A DNA stretch of 32,481 nt. It comes from Planctomycetaceae bacterium (lineage in GTDB: Bacteria; Planctomycetota; Planctomycetia; Planctomycetales; Planctomycetaceae). Both the position numbers and the translations under genes were made by a program. The DNA is taken from contig JAQWSQ010000157.1 in the NCBI GenBank assembly GCA_029243145.1, forward strand, positions 1-32,481, written 5' to 3'. The notes under the pieces are model-generated. The model made no database searches. It was not told the origin of the DNA and saw only the letters and a list, made by a program, of their open reading frames with translations. Numbering within the stretch: the stretch's first letter is position 1; each line of letters opens with the position of its first letter. Of this stretch, positions 8,025 to 17,778 are shown piece after piece.

Positions 8025-9356
8025 TTAGCGAGCCAGACCGAAGAGGTTAGCCAATCGGCTCTTGCTTTTGGCAGAACGAATGTTCAACTTGCTCTTGAAG
8101 TTTGCTTCTTTGTCAGCTGGTGGAGCTGGAGGAGCAGTTTTCTTCATAGGAGCTGATTCTGCAGGAGCTTCGTGAGAAGCTGGTGCACAAGAATCGCCAC
8201 AAACGTCGCCACAAGTGCTACAGCAGCCATCAACGATTTCATATCCGCAAGCTTCCAAAGCTTCTTCGGCTTGTTTACGGACACCTTTGTCGCAATCGCC
8301 GAGAGCACAAGTCAGAGCAGCTACAACTTCAGGAGTGCAGCAGCATCCGTGCTTACGGATTTGATCGCCGATTTCGTCAGCAGCTTCTTTACGAACACGT
8401 TCATCAGTATCATTCAGAGCGTAAACCATGGCACAGATGATTTCTGGATTGCAACGACAGTTGTAGTCGTCACCCAGTTCATCAATAGCATCTCTACGAT
8501 CTTTTGCGTAACAGGCAGTTTGCGATTCGTAGATCAGCTTGGCAATTTCGCAAGGATCAGCATCGCAACATTCGGTTTCGCAGCAGCTGTCGCCACAAGA
8601 ATCGCCGCAGCTAGAGCCGCAAAGTTTCTTGCCAAACAGTTTGCTGAAAAGCCCGCAACCATTCCCGCTAAGGCAGCAAGATGAATCACAAGTGTCGCCA
8701 CAAGTGTCGCCACAGGTTTCAGCAGGTGCACAGGTTTCAGCAGGTGCACAGGTTTCAGCAGGTGCACAGGTTTCAGCAGGTGCACAGCATTCAGCAGGTG
8801 CACAGCATTCAGCAGGTGCACAGCAAGAAGATTGAGCCGGTGCACAGCATTCAGCAGGTGCACAACTTTCCGCAGGTGCACAACACTCAGCAGCAGCAGG
8901 AGCACAGCAGTCGGCAGCAGCCGGGCAGCAGCACTCAGGAGCACACTCAGCGGGAGCACAGCAAGCAGCTTCGGCAGGTGCACAGCAAGCGGCTGGAGCA
9001 CAAGCATCGTCAGCACAAGCATCGTCAGCACAAGCATCGGCGGGAGCACAGCACGCGGCGTCAGCCGGAGCACAGCACTCAGCAGGTGCACAACCACTGT
9101 CCGGGCAACAAGTATCGCAACAAGGCGGCTTGATGTTCGAACATTGGCGTTGGTAAATATAAGTCTTCGTCGTACAAGGCCGTGCAATGGTTGGTTTACA
9201 ACATATCGGTTGACATGTTTCGGCACAACCACAGCTCTTCTCAGCCCCGCATCCTCCGCCCTTCATGAGATTTCCAAGCAAACCACCGGCATCAGCGGCA
9301 GAAATGCTCATGATCAGGGCGGCCACAGCAGCGGCACACATTCTGAAGAGTTTCAT
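8025..9356 (-). CDS. Exported cysteine-rich CAPAE-repeat protein with HEAT-like segment
   Basis: The 443-residue protein begins with a signal peptide (residues 1-23, cleavage after AADA). Residues about 35-90 contain CxC and CC motifs. Residues about 90-225 are tandem hexapeptides of the form C-A-P-A-E-C/T, often with paired Cys. Residues about 225-270 carry CGDTCGDTC and CGDSCGDSC. Residues about 270-370 look like two or three HEAT-type helical repeats ([44 protein letters not shown]). The end is a basic, Pro/Ala-rich tail. The Cys content suggests disulfide cross-linking or metal binding in the envelope. GGAG lies 10 bases before the ATG, and a strong terminator follows, so it is an independent and possibly well-expressed gene. 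Function is unknown; a structural envelope role is inference. Confidence 0.85.
   Translation of the reverse strand: MKLFRMCAAAVAALIMSISAADAGGLLGNLMKGGGCGAEKSCGCAETCQPICCKPTIARPCTTKTYIYQRQCSNIKPPCCDTCCPDSGCAPAECCAPADAACCAPADACADDACADDACAPAACCAPAEAACCAPAECAPECCCPAAADCCAPAAAECCAPAESCAPAECCAPAQSSCCAPAECCAPAECCAPAETCAPAETCAPAETCAPAETCGDTCGDTCDSSCCLSGNGCGLFSKLFGKKLCGSSCGDSCGDSCCETECCDADPCEIAKLIYESQTACYAKDRRDAIDELGDDYNCRCNPEIICAMVYALNDTDERVRKEAADEIGDQIRKHGCCCTPEVVAALTCALGDCDKGVRKQAEEALEACGYEIVDGCCSTCGDVCGDSCAPASHEAPAESAPMKKTAPPAPPADKEANFKSKLNIRSAKSKSRLANLFGLAR
8713..8880. repeat. 18-base tandem repeats coding [12 protein letters not shown]
   Basis: CAGGTTTCAGCAGGTGCA occurs four times head to tail at 8713-8784 without a mismatch, followed by two exact copies of the CAGCATTCAGCAGGTGCA variant (8785-8820) and further diverged copies to about 8880. 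On the coding (minus) strand each unit is one hexapeptide. The perfect identity of four neighbours points to recent slippage or unequal exchange, so copy number probably varies between strains. Confidence 0.9.
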
Positions 9357-9938
9357 AAAATCGAGTCTCCTTCCCTTGGGAACAATTTTTTCGGCCGTCC
9401 TTAGCTTCTGTTTTATGCCGGTCTGAATATCGTGATCGAAGGACGAGTCTCTTCTCTCGTCCAGTTGCGGCCTCCTGCCGCTTTATTCGTGCCATATCCG
9501 ACAGCGTCTTTTGAGTCCGACGGCTTGACCATTTTCTGGTCTGACTTCTCGAAGATGATTCCTGCCGGGGTGATCTCCTCATCACCCATAAGTCCAACGG
9601 CAAGATGCATCCAGGCCGAGAAGACGGTCTCTGAGACTTTGTGAAATATCGGCGGGTTCACGAGACTGCTTGAACCTCTCAAGTCCCTATTCTGTAAAAT
9701 GGTTACGACGATTGTTGTGCTGGTCGTAACACTTGGACCAATTAGAGAAACTTTACGGGCATGAGTTGCCCGACCCTCTTCGCTAACCGTTATACCTTCT
9801 GAAAGATAGGTAAGATGTGTCGGTGTAGATAAAGCAGCAGGGAGATGTCCGTATGCGCCGATTGAGACCTTGAAGACTCCGAAAGCAACACCTTCACAAG
9901 GTGTGTAAGTTGCTCCAGACGCGATCTCAAGAATTCTG
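9357..9938. other. Gene-free region upstream of the Cys-rich gene
   Basis: About 580 bases separate the Cys-rich gene from the epimerase. Overlapping open frames exist on both strands (for example minus-strand 9413-10120), but they run into the epimerase gene in another frame, have no ribosome sites and resemble no family I know. The region should contain the Cys-rich gene promoter near 9360-9500. The one clear structure is the inverted repeat at 9702-9730. Confidence 0.5.
9702..9730 (-). terminator. Inverted repeat, possible terminator of the sugar-nucleotide operon
   Basis: GTTACGAC (9702-9709) and GTCGTAAC (9723-9730) are perfect inverted copies separated by 13 bases. On the minus strand the hairpin is followed by CATTTTACAG, a weak T-rich stretch, about 210 bases past the epimerase stop. 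It could end that transcript or be a protein-binding site for the Cys-rich gene; the sequence does not decide. Confidence 0.35.
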
Positions 9939-10916
9939 TCAGACGTTGTAAAATTCGCGATACCATTCAACGAACTTTGAAATGCCTGTTGCGAGAGGTG
10001 TTTGTGGGCGAAATCCGGTGTCCCGCGAGAGGGTCTCGATATCTGCGTAAGTTTCGGGAACGTCACCCGGTTGCATGGGAAGCATGTTCTTCTCAGCGAC
10101 TTGTCCCAATGCGTCCTCAAGCAGATGAATCATCTCCATCAAATCTTCAGGCTTGTTGTTTCCAATGTTGTAGACAGAATAAGGGGCGAGATTGTTGTTG
10201 GACACTGGGACCAGATCCGCAGTTCTGATGACACCCTCTACGATATCATCGATGTACGTGAAGTCTCGCCGCATGTTTCCGTGATTGTAGACATCGATTG
10301 GCTGGCCATCGAGAATGGCTTTGGTGAATTTGAATAACGCCATGTCAGGGCGTCCCCACGGTCCGTACACCGTGAAAAATCGCAAACCCGTTGTGGGGAG
10401 TTGGTACAGATGACTGTATGTGTGAGCCATCAACTCGTTGGCTTTTTTGGTCGCCGCGTAGAGACTGATGGGATGATCGACATTGTCTTCGACGGAGAAG
10501 GGGACTTTTTGATTGGACCCATAAACCGAACTGGAAGAGGCATAAATCAAATGCTTCACATCGTTGTGACGACATCCTTCCAGGATGTTCCCAAACCCGA
10601 CAAGATTACTGTCGATATAAGCGGCTGGGTTTTCGAGAGAATATCGAACGCCGGCTTGTGCGGCCAGATGAATGACAGCATCAAACTTCTGTTGACGAAA
10701 CAGAGTTGAGACGGCGTCGCGATCAGCCAATTCCAGTGGCTGAAACTCAAATGTCGATTCGGAGTTGAGGATCTCCAATCGTGCCTGTTTCAGCGAGACA
10801 TCGTAGTAGTCATTGAGATTATCGAGTCCGACAACCGTCTCGCCCCGCTCCATCAATCGCCGGCTGAGGTGAAATCCAATAAAACCGGCGGCTCCTGTGA
10901 CCAAATAACGACTCAC
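9939..10916 (-). CDS. NAD-dependent UDP-glucuronate 4-epimerase
   Basis: The 325-residue extended short-chain dehydrogenase converts UDP-glucuronate to UDP-galacturonate in the cytoplasm, by oxidation and re-reduction at C4 with bound NAD. The NAD-binding GAAGFIG (residues 8-14), [22 protein letters not shown] (typical of glucuronate epimerases of the CapI/LpsL type), Ser in ASSSSVYG (near 129) and Y153-xxx-K157 are all present, as are [18 protein letters not shown] and [14 protein letters not shown]. Family length is about 330-340 residues. It starts with GTG in a GTGA overlap with the stop of the upstream decarboxylase gene, so translation is coupled. Substrate specificity is inferred from the motifs; a UDP-glucose/galactose epimerase is less likely. 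Confidence 0.9.
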   Translation of the reverse strand: MSRYLVTGAAGFIGFHLSRRLMERGETVVGLDNLNDYYDVSLKQARLEILNSESTFEFQPLELADRDAVSTLFRQQKFDAVIHLAAQAGVRYSLENPAAYIDSNLVGFGNILEGCRHNDVKHLIYASSSSVYGSNQKVPFSVEDNVDHPISLYAATKKANELMAHTYSHLYQLPTTGLRFFTVYGPWGRPDMALFKFTKAILDGQPIDVYNHGNMRRDFTYIDDIVEGVIRTADLVPVSNNNLAPYSVYNIGNNKPEDLMEMIHLLEDALGQVAEKNMLPMQPGDVPETYADIETLSRDTGFRPQTPLATGISKFVEWYREFYNV

Positions 10917-11875
10917 GATCCCTCCTGTGCCAGTAGTTCGCGATAATAGGTGATGGCTTTTTCCAGTCCGTCAGCGAGCAGAACTTTCGGTTCCCAGTTC
11001 AAGACCGACTTGGCCTTGGTAATATCCGGGCAGCGTTGCTTGGGATCATCTTCGGGGAGTTCCACGTGAATTAATTGCGAGGATGAGCCGGTTTGCTTCA
11101 AAATTTCGTTGGCCAACTCAATCATGGTGTTTTCCACAGGGTTCCCGATGTTCACCGGCCCCGTTTCTTGATCCTGGTCCATGAGTGCCATCATGCCGGC
11201 AATCAAGTCGGAACAAAAGCAGAATGAACGCGTTTGCGTGCCATCTCCATAAATGGTAATCGGTTCTCCCCGGAGTGCCTGCGTGATGAAATTCGAGATC
11301 ACACGGCCGTCGTTGGGGTCCATACGTGGTCCGTAAGTGTTGAAAATTCGAATCAGACGAACTTCAGTGCCATGCTCGTAATGGTAATTCATGACGAGTG
11401 ATTCAGCCACCCGTTTCCCTTCGTCGTAGCAACTCCGTGGACCAATCGGGTTGACGTTTCCCCAATAGTCTTCGGTCTGGGGATGAATCGTGGGATCGCC
11501 GTAGACTTCTGATGTGGACGCATGCAACACGCGGGCCGAACACCGTTTGGCGAGCCCCATCACATTGACCATACCGACGGTTGATGTCTTGATGGTTTTG
11601 ATGGGATTGTACTGATAGGCGACGGGTGAAGCGGGGCAGGCCAAATTATAAATTTGATCGGCTTCGACATAAAGTGGATGAACGATATCGTGCCGGATCA
11701 GTTCGAATCGGGGGTGCCCGATGAGATGTCGGATGTTGTTTTTTCGACCGGTGAAAAAATTATCTACGCAGATGACTTCGTCGCCGCGTTCGATCAGTCG
11801 ATCGCAGAGGTGAGAGCCGAGAAACCCGGCACCGCCGGTCACCATAATAGTTTTCATCGTTTGGTTCGCTTTCAT
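10913..11875 (-). CDS. UDP-glucuronate decarboxylase (UDP-xylose synthase)
   Basis: The 320-residue protein is an extended short-chain dehydrogenase of the UXS type, which makes UDP-xylose from UDP-glucuronate using bound NAD+. The NAD site GGAGFLG (14-20), [37 protein letters not shown] (around 121-128) and Y150-xxx-K154 are intact, and [22 protein letters not shown] and [13 protein letters not shown] are strongly diagnostic. Start could be the ATG at 11875 or the one six codons later; neither has a strong ribosome site. It is the first gene of a two-gene operon with the 4-epimerase, which draws on the same substrate. UDP-xylose normally feeds glycan or exopolysaccharide synthesis. Confidence 0.93.
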   Translation of the reverse strand: MKANQTMKTIMVTGGAGFLGSHLCDRLIERGDEVICVDNFFTGRKNNIRHLIGHPRFELIRHDIVHPLYVEADQIYNLACPASPVAYQYNPIKTIKTSTVGMVNVMGLAKRCSARVLHASTSEVYGDPTIHPQTEDYWGNVNPIGPRSCYDEGKRVAESLVMNYHYEHGTEVRLIRIFNTYGPRMDPNDGRVISNFITQALRGEPITIYGDGTQTRSFCFCSDLIAGMMALMDQDQETGPVNIGNPVENTMIELANEILKQTGSSSQLIHVELPEDDPKQRCPDITKAKSVLNWEPKVLLADGLEKAITYYRELLAQEGS

Positions 11876-11992
11876 CAGCTCGCAAAATAGTTTTGCCCGA
11901 CAATCGAGGCAATGATGAACTATCCCAGAATCGAGAGGAGAGGCAAGCGAGAGGTCTCGACTTTCTGCAATTCCTCTCGATTCTTGTAACGA

Positions 11993-13297
11993 TTATACGA
12001 ACAGTTCGCGTACGGGCTGTCCCATATCGGTGATGGGAACCGGGCGACCACCGTCTGCGATTAGCTCTTGGGATGGGTCAATGCCCAACGCACAGTGCAT
12101 GGTGGCATGCAGATCGGGGACAGAGACGGGGCGAGAAACGATTTCTTGACCGAGTTCGTTGGTTTCACCGATGGCAACGCCTGTTTTCAAACCACCTCCC
12201 GCCATTGCGACCGAAAATGCTTTGGATTGATGACCGCGTCCACCGCCTCCATCGAACCCAGGAGGACGACCGAACTCTGTTGAAACCACAATTAATGTTT
12301 TGTCGAGCAGCTTTTTCTCTTCGAGATCAGTGACGAGCGTGGAGAGTGCCGAGTCGAGTTCCTGAATCAACAGGTGTTGATTTAATTGACCTTCGTTGTG
12401 AGTGTCCCATCCGGTTCCGTTGACGAAATTCAAGTTGTGCGAGACTTCGATAAATCGAACTCCCGATTCAATGAGTCGACGTGAAAGCAGACATCGTTGT
12501 CCAAATTCTCCGCCGTAGGCGTTCCGCAAATCGGCAGGTTCTGCATCGAGATTGAAGACTTTCATAAAGTTCGGCCCGGAGAGCCTAAGTGCTTCCGCGA
12601 GAGTGTCGTCGTAGTCTTTCACGAACTGGTCGTTGGTCATTTGTTGACGATAGCCGGCCCGCACTTTGGCCAATAATTGTTCACGTCGCGAACGACGTTC
12701 TTTGCTGATGTCGGTCGGTCGAGACAAGCCGTTTGGCCCGGAACTCGTATCGGTCAAATAAATGTAGCCAGCTTTCGCTCCCAGAAAACCGGGTCCGCGA
12801 GTGATGTTCGGATACCCGATCAAAACATAGGCAGGCACATTATCGCCGGCAGCGCCTCGCTGATGGGCGACAATCGATCCCACCGATGGATAAACGACCG
12901 TTCCACTCGTCGGGCGACCGGTGTGCATGCGGTTGGTGGCAGCCGCATGTTCGTCGATCACCTCATGATGTACAGACCGCATTAGCATAAAACGATCAAG
13001 AACATTCGCGCATTTGGGCAGATGTTCACAGACTTGGACACCGTCAACGGCTGTGTCGATGGCATCATAATACGAGCCTGGTTTGCGAGCTTTCGCATCC
13101 CCTTTCTTTTTGGGATCCCAGGTATCGATATGGCAAGCTCCGCCACCGAGCCAGATCATGATGCAGTGCTCGGCTTTTCCCATTGGGAATGGAGTGGTTG
13201 GTTCGCTTCCCGTGAGCATGCCGGGAGTGATGATTGAACTGGCGGCACTTGTGAGCGCCGAGGTTTGCAAAAAATTTCGCCGTGTGAAATGGTTCAT
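11993..13297 (-). CDS. DUF1501 domain protein, Tat-exported
   Basis: The 434-residue product starts with a twin-arginine signal ([11 protein letters not shown], residues 5-15), so it should be exported folded. The body is the DUF1501 family, related to the alkaline-phosphatase/sulfatase fold: [17 protein letters not shown] near the start, [28 protein letters not shown] in the middle, [12 protein letters not shown] and [23 protein letters not shown] near the end. These His/Asp-rich motifs match the metal-site regions of that fold. Planctomycetes carry many copies, usually beside a DUF1549/DUF1553 gene, as here. The substrate is unknown. It is the third gene of a minus-strand cluster, about 60 bases from the DUF1080 gene. 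Confidence 0.92.
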   Translation of the reverse strand: MNHFTRRNFLQTSALTSAASSIITPGMLTGSEPTTPFPMGKAEHCIMIWLGGGACHIDTWDPKKKGDAKARKPGSYYDAIDTAVDGVQVCEHLPKCANVLDRFMLMRSVHHEVIDEHAAATNRMHTGRPTSGTVVYPSVGSIVAHQRGAAGDNVPAYVLIGYPNITRGPGFLGAKAGYIYLTDTSSGPNGLSRPTDISKERRSRREQLLAKVRAGYRQQMTNDQFVKDYDDTLAEALRLSGPNFMKVFNLDAEPADLRNAYGGEFGQRCLLSRRLIESGVRFIEVSHNLNFVNGTGWDTHNEGQLNQHLLIQELDSALSTLVTDLEEKKLLDKTLIVVSTEFGRPPGFDGGGGRGHQSKAFSVAMAGGGLKTGVAIGETNELGQEIVSRPVSVPDLHATMHCALGIDPSQELIADGGRPVPITDMGQPVRELFV

Positions 13298-13358
13298 GTG
13301 CTTATTTGCCTGAAAGGTTTACGATCAGTCTGCTATTCTCGCGTGGGGATCAATTCGC

Positions 13359-14135
13359 TTAATTCTCTGTGACAGCTTCGGTCTCTTTCGCAGGCATTTC
13401 TCCGACAATCGGCTTGATGTTTCGTACCCAGATGTTCCGAAAACGGACCGGGTTGCCATGGAATTGTAGAGAGATGGGGCCTGTTTCTGCATGCTTGACG
13501 TAGGCCGGTGGCTTGTGCCAGTGAGTTGCTCCCTGGAGTTCGTAATTATTCTGGATGACGATGCCGTTATGAAGCACCGTGACCACGGCTGGTGACTTCA
13601 CGCTGCCATCTTCTTCGAATCGCGGTGCAGTCCACATAATATCATAGGTTTGCCATTCTCCGGGAGGACGGCAGGCATTCACCATCGGGGGAGACTGTTT
13701 ATAAATAGATCCGGCTTGTCCATCAAAGTAGGTCTCGTTTTCATAGCTGTCAAGAATTTGCACTTCGTACTGACCCATAAAGTAGACTCCACTATTGCCG
13801 CGGCCTTGTCCTTGGCCGGTCACTTTCTCAGGAGACGCCCATTCCAGGTGGAGTTGAACATCTCCAAAAGTCTCATTGGTGGCGATCCCACCACTCTGGG
13901 AAATCGCGTAACCTTCCTCAATCTTCCAGTTCTCTCCACCTTTCCAGGCGTCGAGGTTTGAACCATCAAATAAGACGGTGGCATCGGACGGGGGAGTGTT
14001 GGCATCACCCGGAGTGATGATTGCAGGTTCCGGCCAGACGATGCCGCTTTTCCATTCTTGAATGAGTGTTGTCATTCCAAAGCTAGCGAATGCGAGTGTC
14101 AGAATGCCAATCGTTAAAGTTCGAGATGTGTACAT
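13359..14135 (-). CDS. Secreted DUF1080 (3-keto-disaccharide hydrolase-like) protein
   Basis: The 258-residue product has an N-terminal membrane-like segment (TLTIGILTLAFASFGMTTLI) that may be a signal or anchor. The remainder is a DUF1080 jellyroll: LFDGSNLDAWKGGENWKIEEGYAI, then GDVQLHLEWASP, NSGVYFMGQYEVQILDSY, GEWQTYDIMWTAPRF, VTVLHNGIVIQNN and ISLQFHGNPVRFRNIWVRNI, all typical of the family. Some family members act on 3-keto-glycosides; most are uncharacterised. The ATG at 14135 is used because the hydrophobic segment starts there; an extension to 14282 would overlap the upstream gene and lack signal-peptide character. Confidence 0.92.
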   Translation of the reverse strand: MYTSRTLTIGILTLAFASFGMTTLIQEWKSGIVWPEPAIITPGDANTPPSDATVLFDGSNLDAWKGGENWKIEEGYAISQSGGIATNETFGDVQLHLEWASPEKVTGQGQGRGNSGVYFMGQYEVQILDSYENETYFDGQAGSIYKQSPPMVNACRPPGEWQTYDIMWTAPRFEEDGSVKSPAVVTVLHNGIVIQNNYELQGATHWHKPPAYVKHAETGPISLQFHGNPVRFRNIWVRNIKPIVGEMPAKETEAVTEN

Positions 14136-14181
14136 AAGTGAGAAATCCCAAGTGTATAAGAAGTGTCTGCGTTGGAGTCGA

Positions 14182-17100
14182 TCAGGGAATGACGACGAAC
14201 TCTGGTGAATTGACAATGGCCCACAGCATGTCTTCCATGCGCTCACGCCAATCTGTTTGCAAGCGAATCGTAGGTGGGTCACCTTGACGAACTTTTCCCT
14301 CCTGAGTGATTTTTACTTGATTCGCTTCGGGATCGAGATGGTTTGACCAAGAGACGAGAGTCGTTTGCGGGTAAAAATATTTGATCTGTTCCGGTGGCAC
14401 ATCAATGCGTCGGTTATCGTGCCCCTCTTGCAAAAGTTCTGTGAAGAGCTCAAGTTCATCCTGGCGAGGGGGGCGGGTGAGTGTCCGTTCGAAGACGCGT
14501 GCGATTAATGTTTCCAACGGTTGGCTACCGAGGGCCAACTCGGTGAACATTGAATCTTCTGACATTCGAGTAAATCGTCGAGCGACGACTCCATTCGCCA
14601 AGATTGCGGGTTGTAAAACGGTGACGGTGTCGTCGCGTTCGGTGAGAGGATCTTGGCGAGAAGTTCGCCAGCCAAACGCCTTCATCAATGTTAAAAAGTT
14701 TTCCGATAATGGCAGTGAAAGGCTTGGTCGGTCTCGTTCGTTAGAACTCGAAGTAAACATCCACGCACGATGGGGGCGTCCGAGGTTGAGAGACGTTGTG
14801 TAAGAACGCGAACCGTCGACGTCGATATTCATCTGGCCGGCTTGAAGTTGTTTACCGGCAGACGCAAACATCGTATCGACAACCTGCTCGGCAGAGAGAT
14901 GTCTTCGAAGCGGTCCTGAAAAACTGAACCAGTCAGTGTCATTGAGAGGCGCTGCGGCAACAGCCTCTCGTTGATAGGTTTTTGAATTCAATATCAACCG
15001 AGAGATTGCCTGAAGGTCATATCCTGAGAGAACCAGTTCATCAGAGAGTTGTTTTAACAGTTCAGGATGCGATGGATCGGCAAATTCCCAATCATCAACC
15101 GGCTCGACCAAGCCGCGTCCTAAGTATCGTTTCCAAAGTCGATTGACGATCACATTACGAAAACGTTCGTTCTCGCTGGAAGTGACTAACGCGGCGAGTT
15201 GCTCACGGCTATCTTTATTTTCTGTCAACAAATGCTGGACATCATCGGGTGACACCAACTCATCGAAGGTCCATTCGACGGGAGCCGTTTGTCCCGGTTT
15301 GAGCGACACTACGACAATCAAATCTTTCAACGCTTCTTCGCTGAGGTTGATTGTACTGGTTTTGGGGACACCCTGCGGTTTACGCCCCAGCATGGCGGCC
15401 AGTGAAAAGAGATCCTGCTGGCCGACATCATGAAATGGAGCATCGTGGCAGCGGGCACATTTCATCTGAACGCCGAGAAATGCGGTGCCGATGATGTGCG
15501 CCTTTGCCGCCATCGGGACATCGTTTTGCGAAGCCATTTCAAATCCACCCGGTCCCCCGTAATAGGTAGAACCCTGCATGCGGACTAATTCTGTAACAAA
15601 TCTGTCGATCGGTTTGTTGTCGTAGAACGACTCGTGAATCCACCAGCGGAACGGGCCAGTATTATTCAGAGTGGGATTGACGATGTTCGGGTTTTCGGCC
15701 AACACATCTTGCCAGTAACCGACCCAATGGTCGGCCCAACCGGGATGAGCGAGTAAGCGATCAATATAAGACGCTCTGCGCTGGGGAGATTTGTCTGCGA
15801 AGAACTCACGAATTTGGCGAGGTGACGGGTTTGTCCCAATGACATCTTGAGTCACTCGTCGTAAGAACGCCCAATCGTCGATAACCGGTTGAGGTGAGAG
15901 GTTTTCCGTGTTCAATCGTGTTTCGATTAACGCATCAATCATTTCGGTATCGAGACGACGATAGTCTTTCGGCTGCTTTGCCAGCAATTGTTCACGAGAC
16001 GTTTTGTGACGTTGTTCCCAACGCTCATTTTCAGCCAGTCCAACTTGCAGTCGTCGTTCGGCGTTCAATTCTGTCATGAAGACGCGATGCTCATCAAGGA
16101 ACGAGAACCAGCCATGATCGGTAAGCGGAAAGGTTCCGTTTGGGCTCAACACGGCGAATGTGCCGTCCGATTGCTGAAGGCTCAGCGAGACTTCGCCAGT
16201 CTCGGGGCGTTTGCTGCCACCACCTACAAACATTTCCATGGTGATACGCACGGGCGAACCATCTGTGGAGATCGTGGCGAGTTTTTCATTTTCCCCGGTT
16301 TGCAGTTTTCGTATCTCGGTGGCTTTGACTTGGGCAACTTGACGGATAAGGCCGTGAGCCGTACCTGAAATCGTATGAAATGGCGTCTGCACGACTTCTT
16401 GACCATTCGCGAAGAGGCGGACTCCATTGAGGGATCGCAACAAAAATGTGTGCTCACCGGCGGGGAGATCAAGTAGACAATGTGCTCGCATCACGAAGGG
16501 GTTGCTGCGGTCGATCTGGACACCGCGTTCGTTGTATTTGCGAGGGACTTCCGGGAATGTCAACCAATTTGTCGTGTAAAGGTCATTGGCTTCCGGCAGA
16601 CGGAACTTCCAATTTTTGACATTGGGAACACTTTCATGAATCTGTACGAGAACTTTGCCGGGGGGAATTTCTTCATTGGCAATTTCGCGGGCGGCAGGTT
16701 TCGGAGGGCAACGAATCTCGATCTGCTCATCAGTCAGAGGTGATCGATAGAGGGCCAGTTCGTCCATTTTACCGGTGAACGAGTTACTCGATATCAGTGC
16801 GCCGCTCGCTCCAATGCGAATTTCATCGTTATCGACAAGGGGGGCGACTTTCGTTTGCTTGCCATAGTCCCATTGGCCAGCAGAGGGGTAGCCGTCAATC
16901 CATCCTTTGATCATCTCAGGTTTACCGAAGGTATAAGTGAACGCGACATGATGCCAACCAGAGTTGACGGGGACACCCGAGTTCGAGGTCCAGCGATGCC
17001 AGTCGGCGTTGTCGTTCCCTCGGTTTCGTTCATCGCGAAACAAAAAGCTGAGCGCGCCCGAACCACCTTGTTCTCGCAATCGCACCGCCCAGTTTTGATT

Positions 17101-17598
17101 ATTGGCCGCAAAATCTTTGTTACCTGTGCGACCTTTACCTATGATGTAGACGTTGGCTCCTCCACCGAGTTTCGTGCAGTTCACCCAAGCTTCAACACTG
17201 ATCGTGTCGCCGTTCGTAAAATCGAACACGCTCTCATCACCGGGGTCTTGAACGACGAGTGCCGATTTCCCATCGAGTTGCAGCACGCGATTGTCTGCCG
17301 GCATCAACGGAGACTCTTTAGATGTGGGACCACCCGATGTGTACTTGGGTGTCCCTTTTTCTTCAGCCTTCCAGGCTTGTGATTCTGTCGCGTTTGCGGC
17401 CTTTGTCTCAAAGTTCCAGTACGCCACCGGTTTGTCGGCAAGGATCAGTTCTTGATAACTCTGGAACTGCGATTCTTCTTCAACGACATCCGTATCGTTT
17501 TGAGCGAAGGCTGTGGTTGAAATGCAAACCAGGAAAATCGCGCCAGCGAAGTGTGTGCGGTTGAACGGATCGATTGAACTGCGAGTCGATTTCGGCAT
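14182..17598 (-). CDS. LamG-DUF1549-DUF1553 protein with CxxCH site
   Basis: The 1138-residue exported protein has a signal peptide (about residues 1-32, ending TTAFA). A LamG-type jellyroll follows at about 45-300 (AYWNFET, SVEAWVNCTKLGG, GWHHVAFTYTFG, FTGKMDELALYRSPLT). A middle region carries INGVRLFANGQEV-like strands (about 310-500). DUF1549 starts near 555 (DALIETRLNTENLSPQPVIDDWAFLRRVTQDVIGTNPSPRQIREFFAD in overlapping words) and holds the heme-type motif CARCH at 714-718. DUF1553 occupies the C-terminal third (RFRNVIVNRLWKRYLGRGLVEPVDDW, then SAEQVVDTMFASAG and WAIVNSPEFVVI). Such proteins are planctomycete hallmarks, thought to work with DUF1501 partners at the envelope; the reaction is unknown. 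It heads the minus-strand cluster. Confidence 0.93.
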   Translation of the reverse strand: MPKSTRSSIDPFNRTHFAGAIFLVCISTTAFAQNDTDVVEEESQFQSYQELILADKPVAYWNFETKAANATESQAWKAEEKGTPKYTSGGPTSKESPLMPADNRVLQLDGKSALVVQDPGDESVFDFTNGDTISVEAWVNCTKLGGGANVYIIGKGRTGNKDFAANNQNWAVRLREQGGSGALSFLFRDERNRGNDNADWHRWTSNSGVPVNSGWHHVAFTYTFGKPEMIKGWIDGYPSAGQWDYGKQTKVAPLVDNDEIRIGASGALISSNSFTGKMDELALYRSPLTDEQIEIRCPPKPAAREIANEEIPPGKVLVQIHESVPNVKNWKFRLPEANDLYTTNWLTFPEVPRKYNERGVQIDRSNPFVMRAHCLLDLPAGEHTFLLRSLNGVRLFANGQEVVQTPFHTISGTAHGLIRQVAQVKATEIRKLQTGENEKLATISTDGSPVRITMEMFVGGGSKRPETGEVSLSLQQSDGTFAVLSPNGTFPLTDHGWFSFLDEHRVFMTELNAERRLQVGLAENERWEQRHKTSREQLLAKQPKDYRRLDTEMIDALIETRLNTENLSPQPVIDDWAFLRRVTQDVIGTNPSPRQIREFFADKSPQRRASYIDRLLAHPGWADHWVGYWQDVLAENPNIVNPTLNNTGPFRWWIHESFYDNKPIDRFVTELVRMQGSTYYGGPGGFEMASQNDVPMAAKAHIIGTAFLGVQMKCARCHDAPFHDVGQQDLFSLAAMLGRKPQGVPKTSTINLSEEALKDLIVVVSLKPGQTAPVEWTFDELVSPDDVQHLLTENKDSREQLAALVTSSENERFRNVIVNRLWKRYLGRGLVEPVDDWEFADPSHPELLKQLSDELVLSGYDLQAISRLILNSKTYQREAVAAAPLNDTDWFSFSGPLRRHLSAEQVVDTMFASAGKQLQAGQMNIDVDGSRSYTTSLNLGRPHRAWMFTSSSNERDRPSLSLPLSENFLTLMKAFGWRTSRQDPLTERDDTVTVLQPAILANGVVARRFTRMSEDSMFTELALGSQPLETLIARVFERTLTRPPRQDELELFTELLQEGHDNRRIDVPPEQIKYFYPQTTLVSWSNHLDPEANQVKITQEGKVRQGDPPTIRLQTDWRERMEDMLWAIVNSPEFVVIP

Positions 17599-17728
17599 GG
17601 TGATGATCTACGAAGGGAGGCATATTTAGGTGGGAAGTGTGCCAACGACACAAGAATCAATAATAGCATGGATTCGCCACAATTGCATGGAAAAATTCTG
17701 GCCGATGGAGTCTGTCACTCTCTCGCGA

Positions 17729-17734
17729 TATAAT
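17729..17734 (+). promoter_or_regulatory. Candidate -10 box for the sulfatase-PAP2 operon
   Basis: A perfect TATAAT lies 45 bases before the sulfatase start in the divergent gap with the LamG-DUF1549/1553 gene. No good -35 box is seen at the expected distance (TGGAGT at 17706 is the nearest), so the call rests on the -10 alone. Confidence 0.35.
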
Positions 17735-17778
17735 AAATTGCCTCGTATCTCGCCCATTTCGTCGCAAGGTCACATTTC

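Noticed and set aside
8713..8880. A CRISPR array
   Set aside because: The 18-base units are directly adjacent with no spacers and lie inside a coding frame.
8172..9232. Long open frames opposite or shifted within the Cys-rich gene (for example 8172-8684 plus and 8534-9232 minus)
   Set aside because: They arise from the 18-base repeats and the strong codon bias of the real gene; they have no ribosome sites and are low-complexity.
9413..10120. A 235-codon minus-strand frame overlapping the end of the epimerase gene
   Set aside because: It overlaps a well-supported enzyme in another frame, has no start site and resembles no family.
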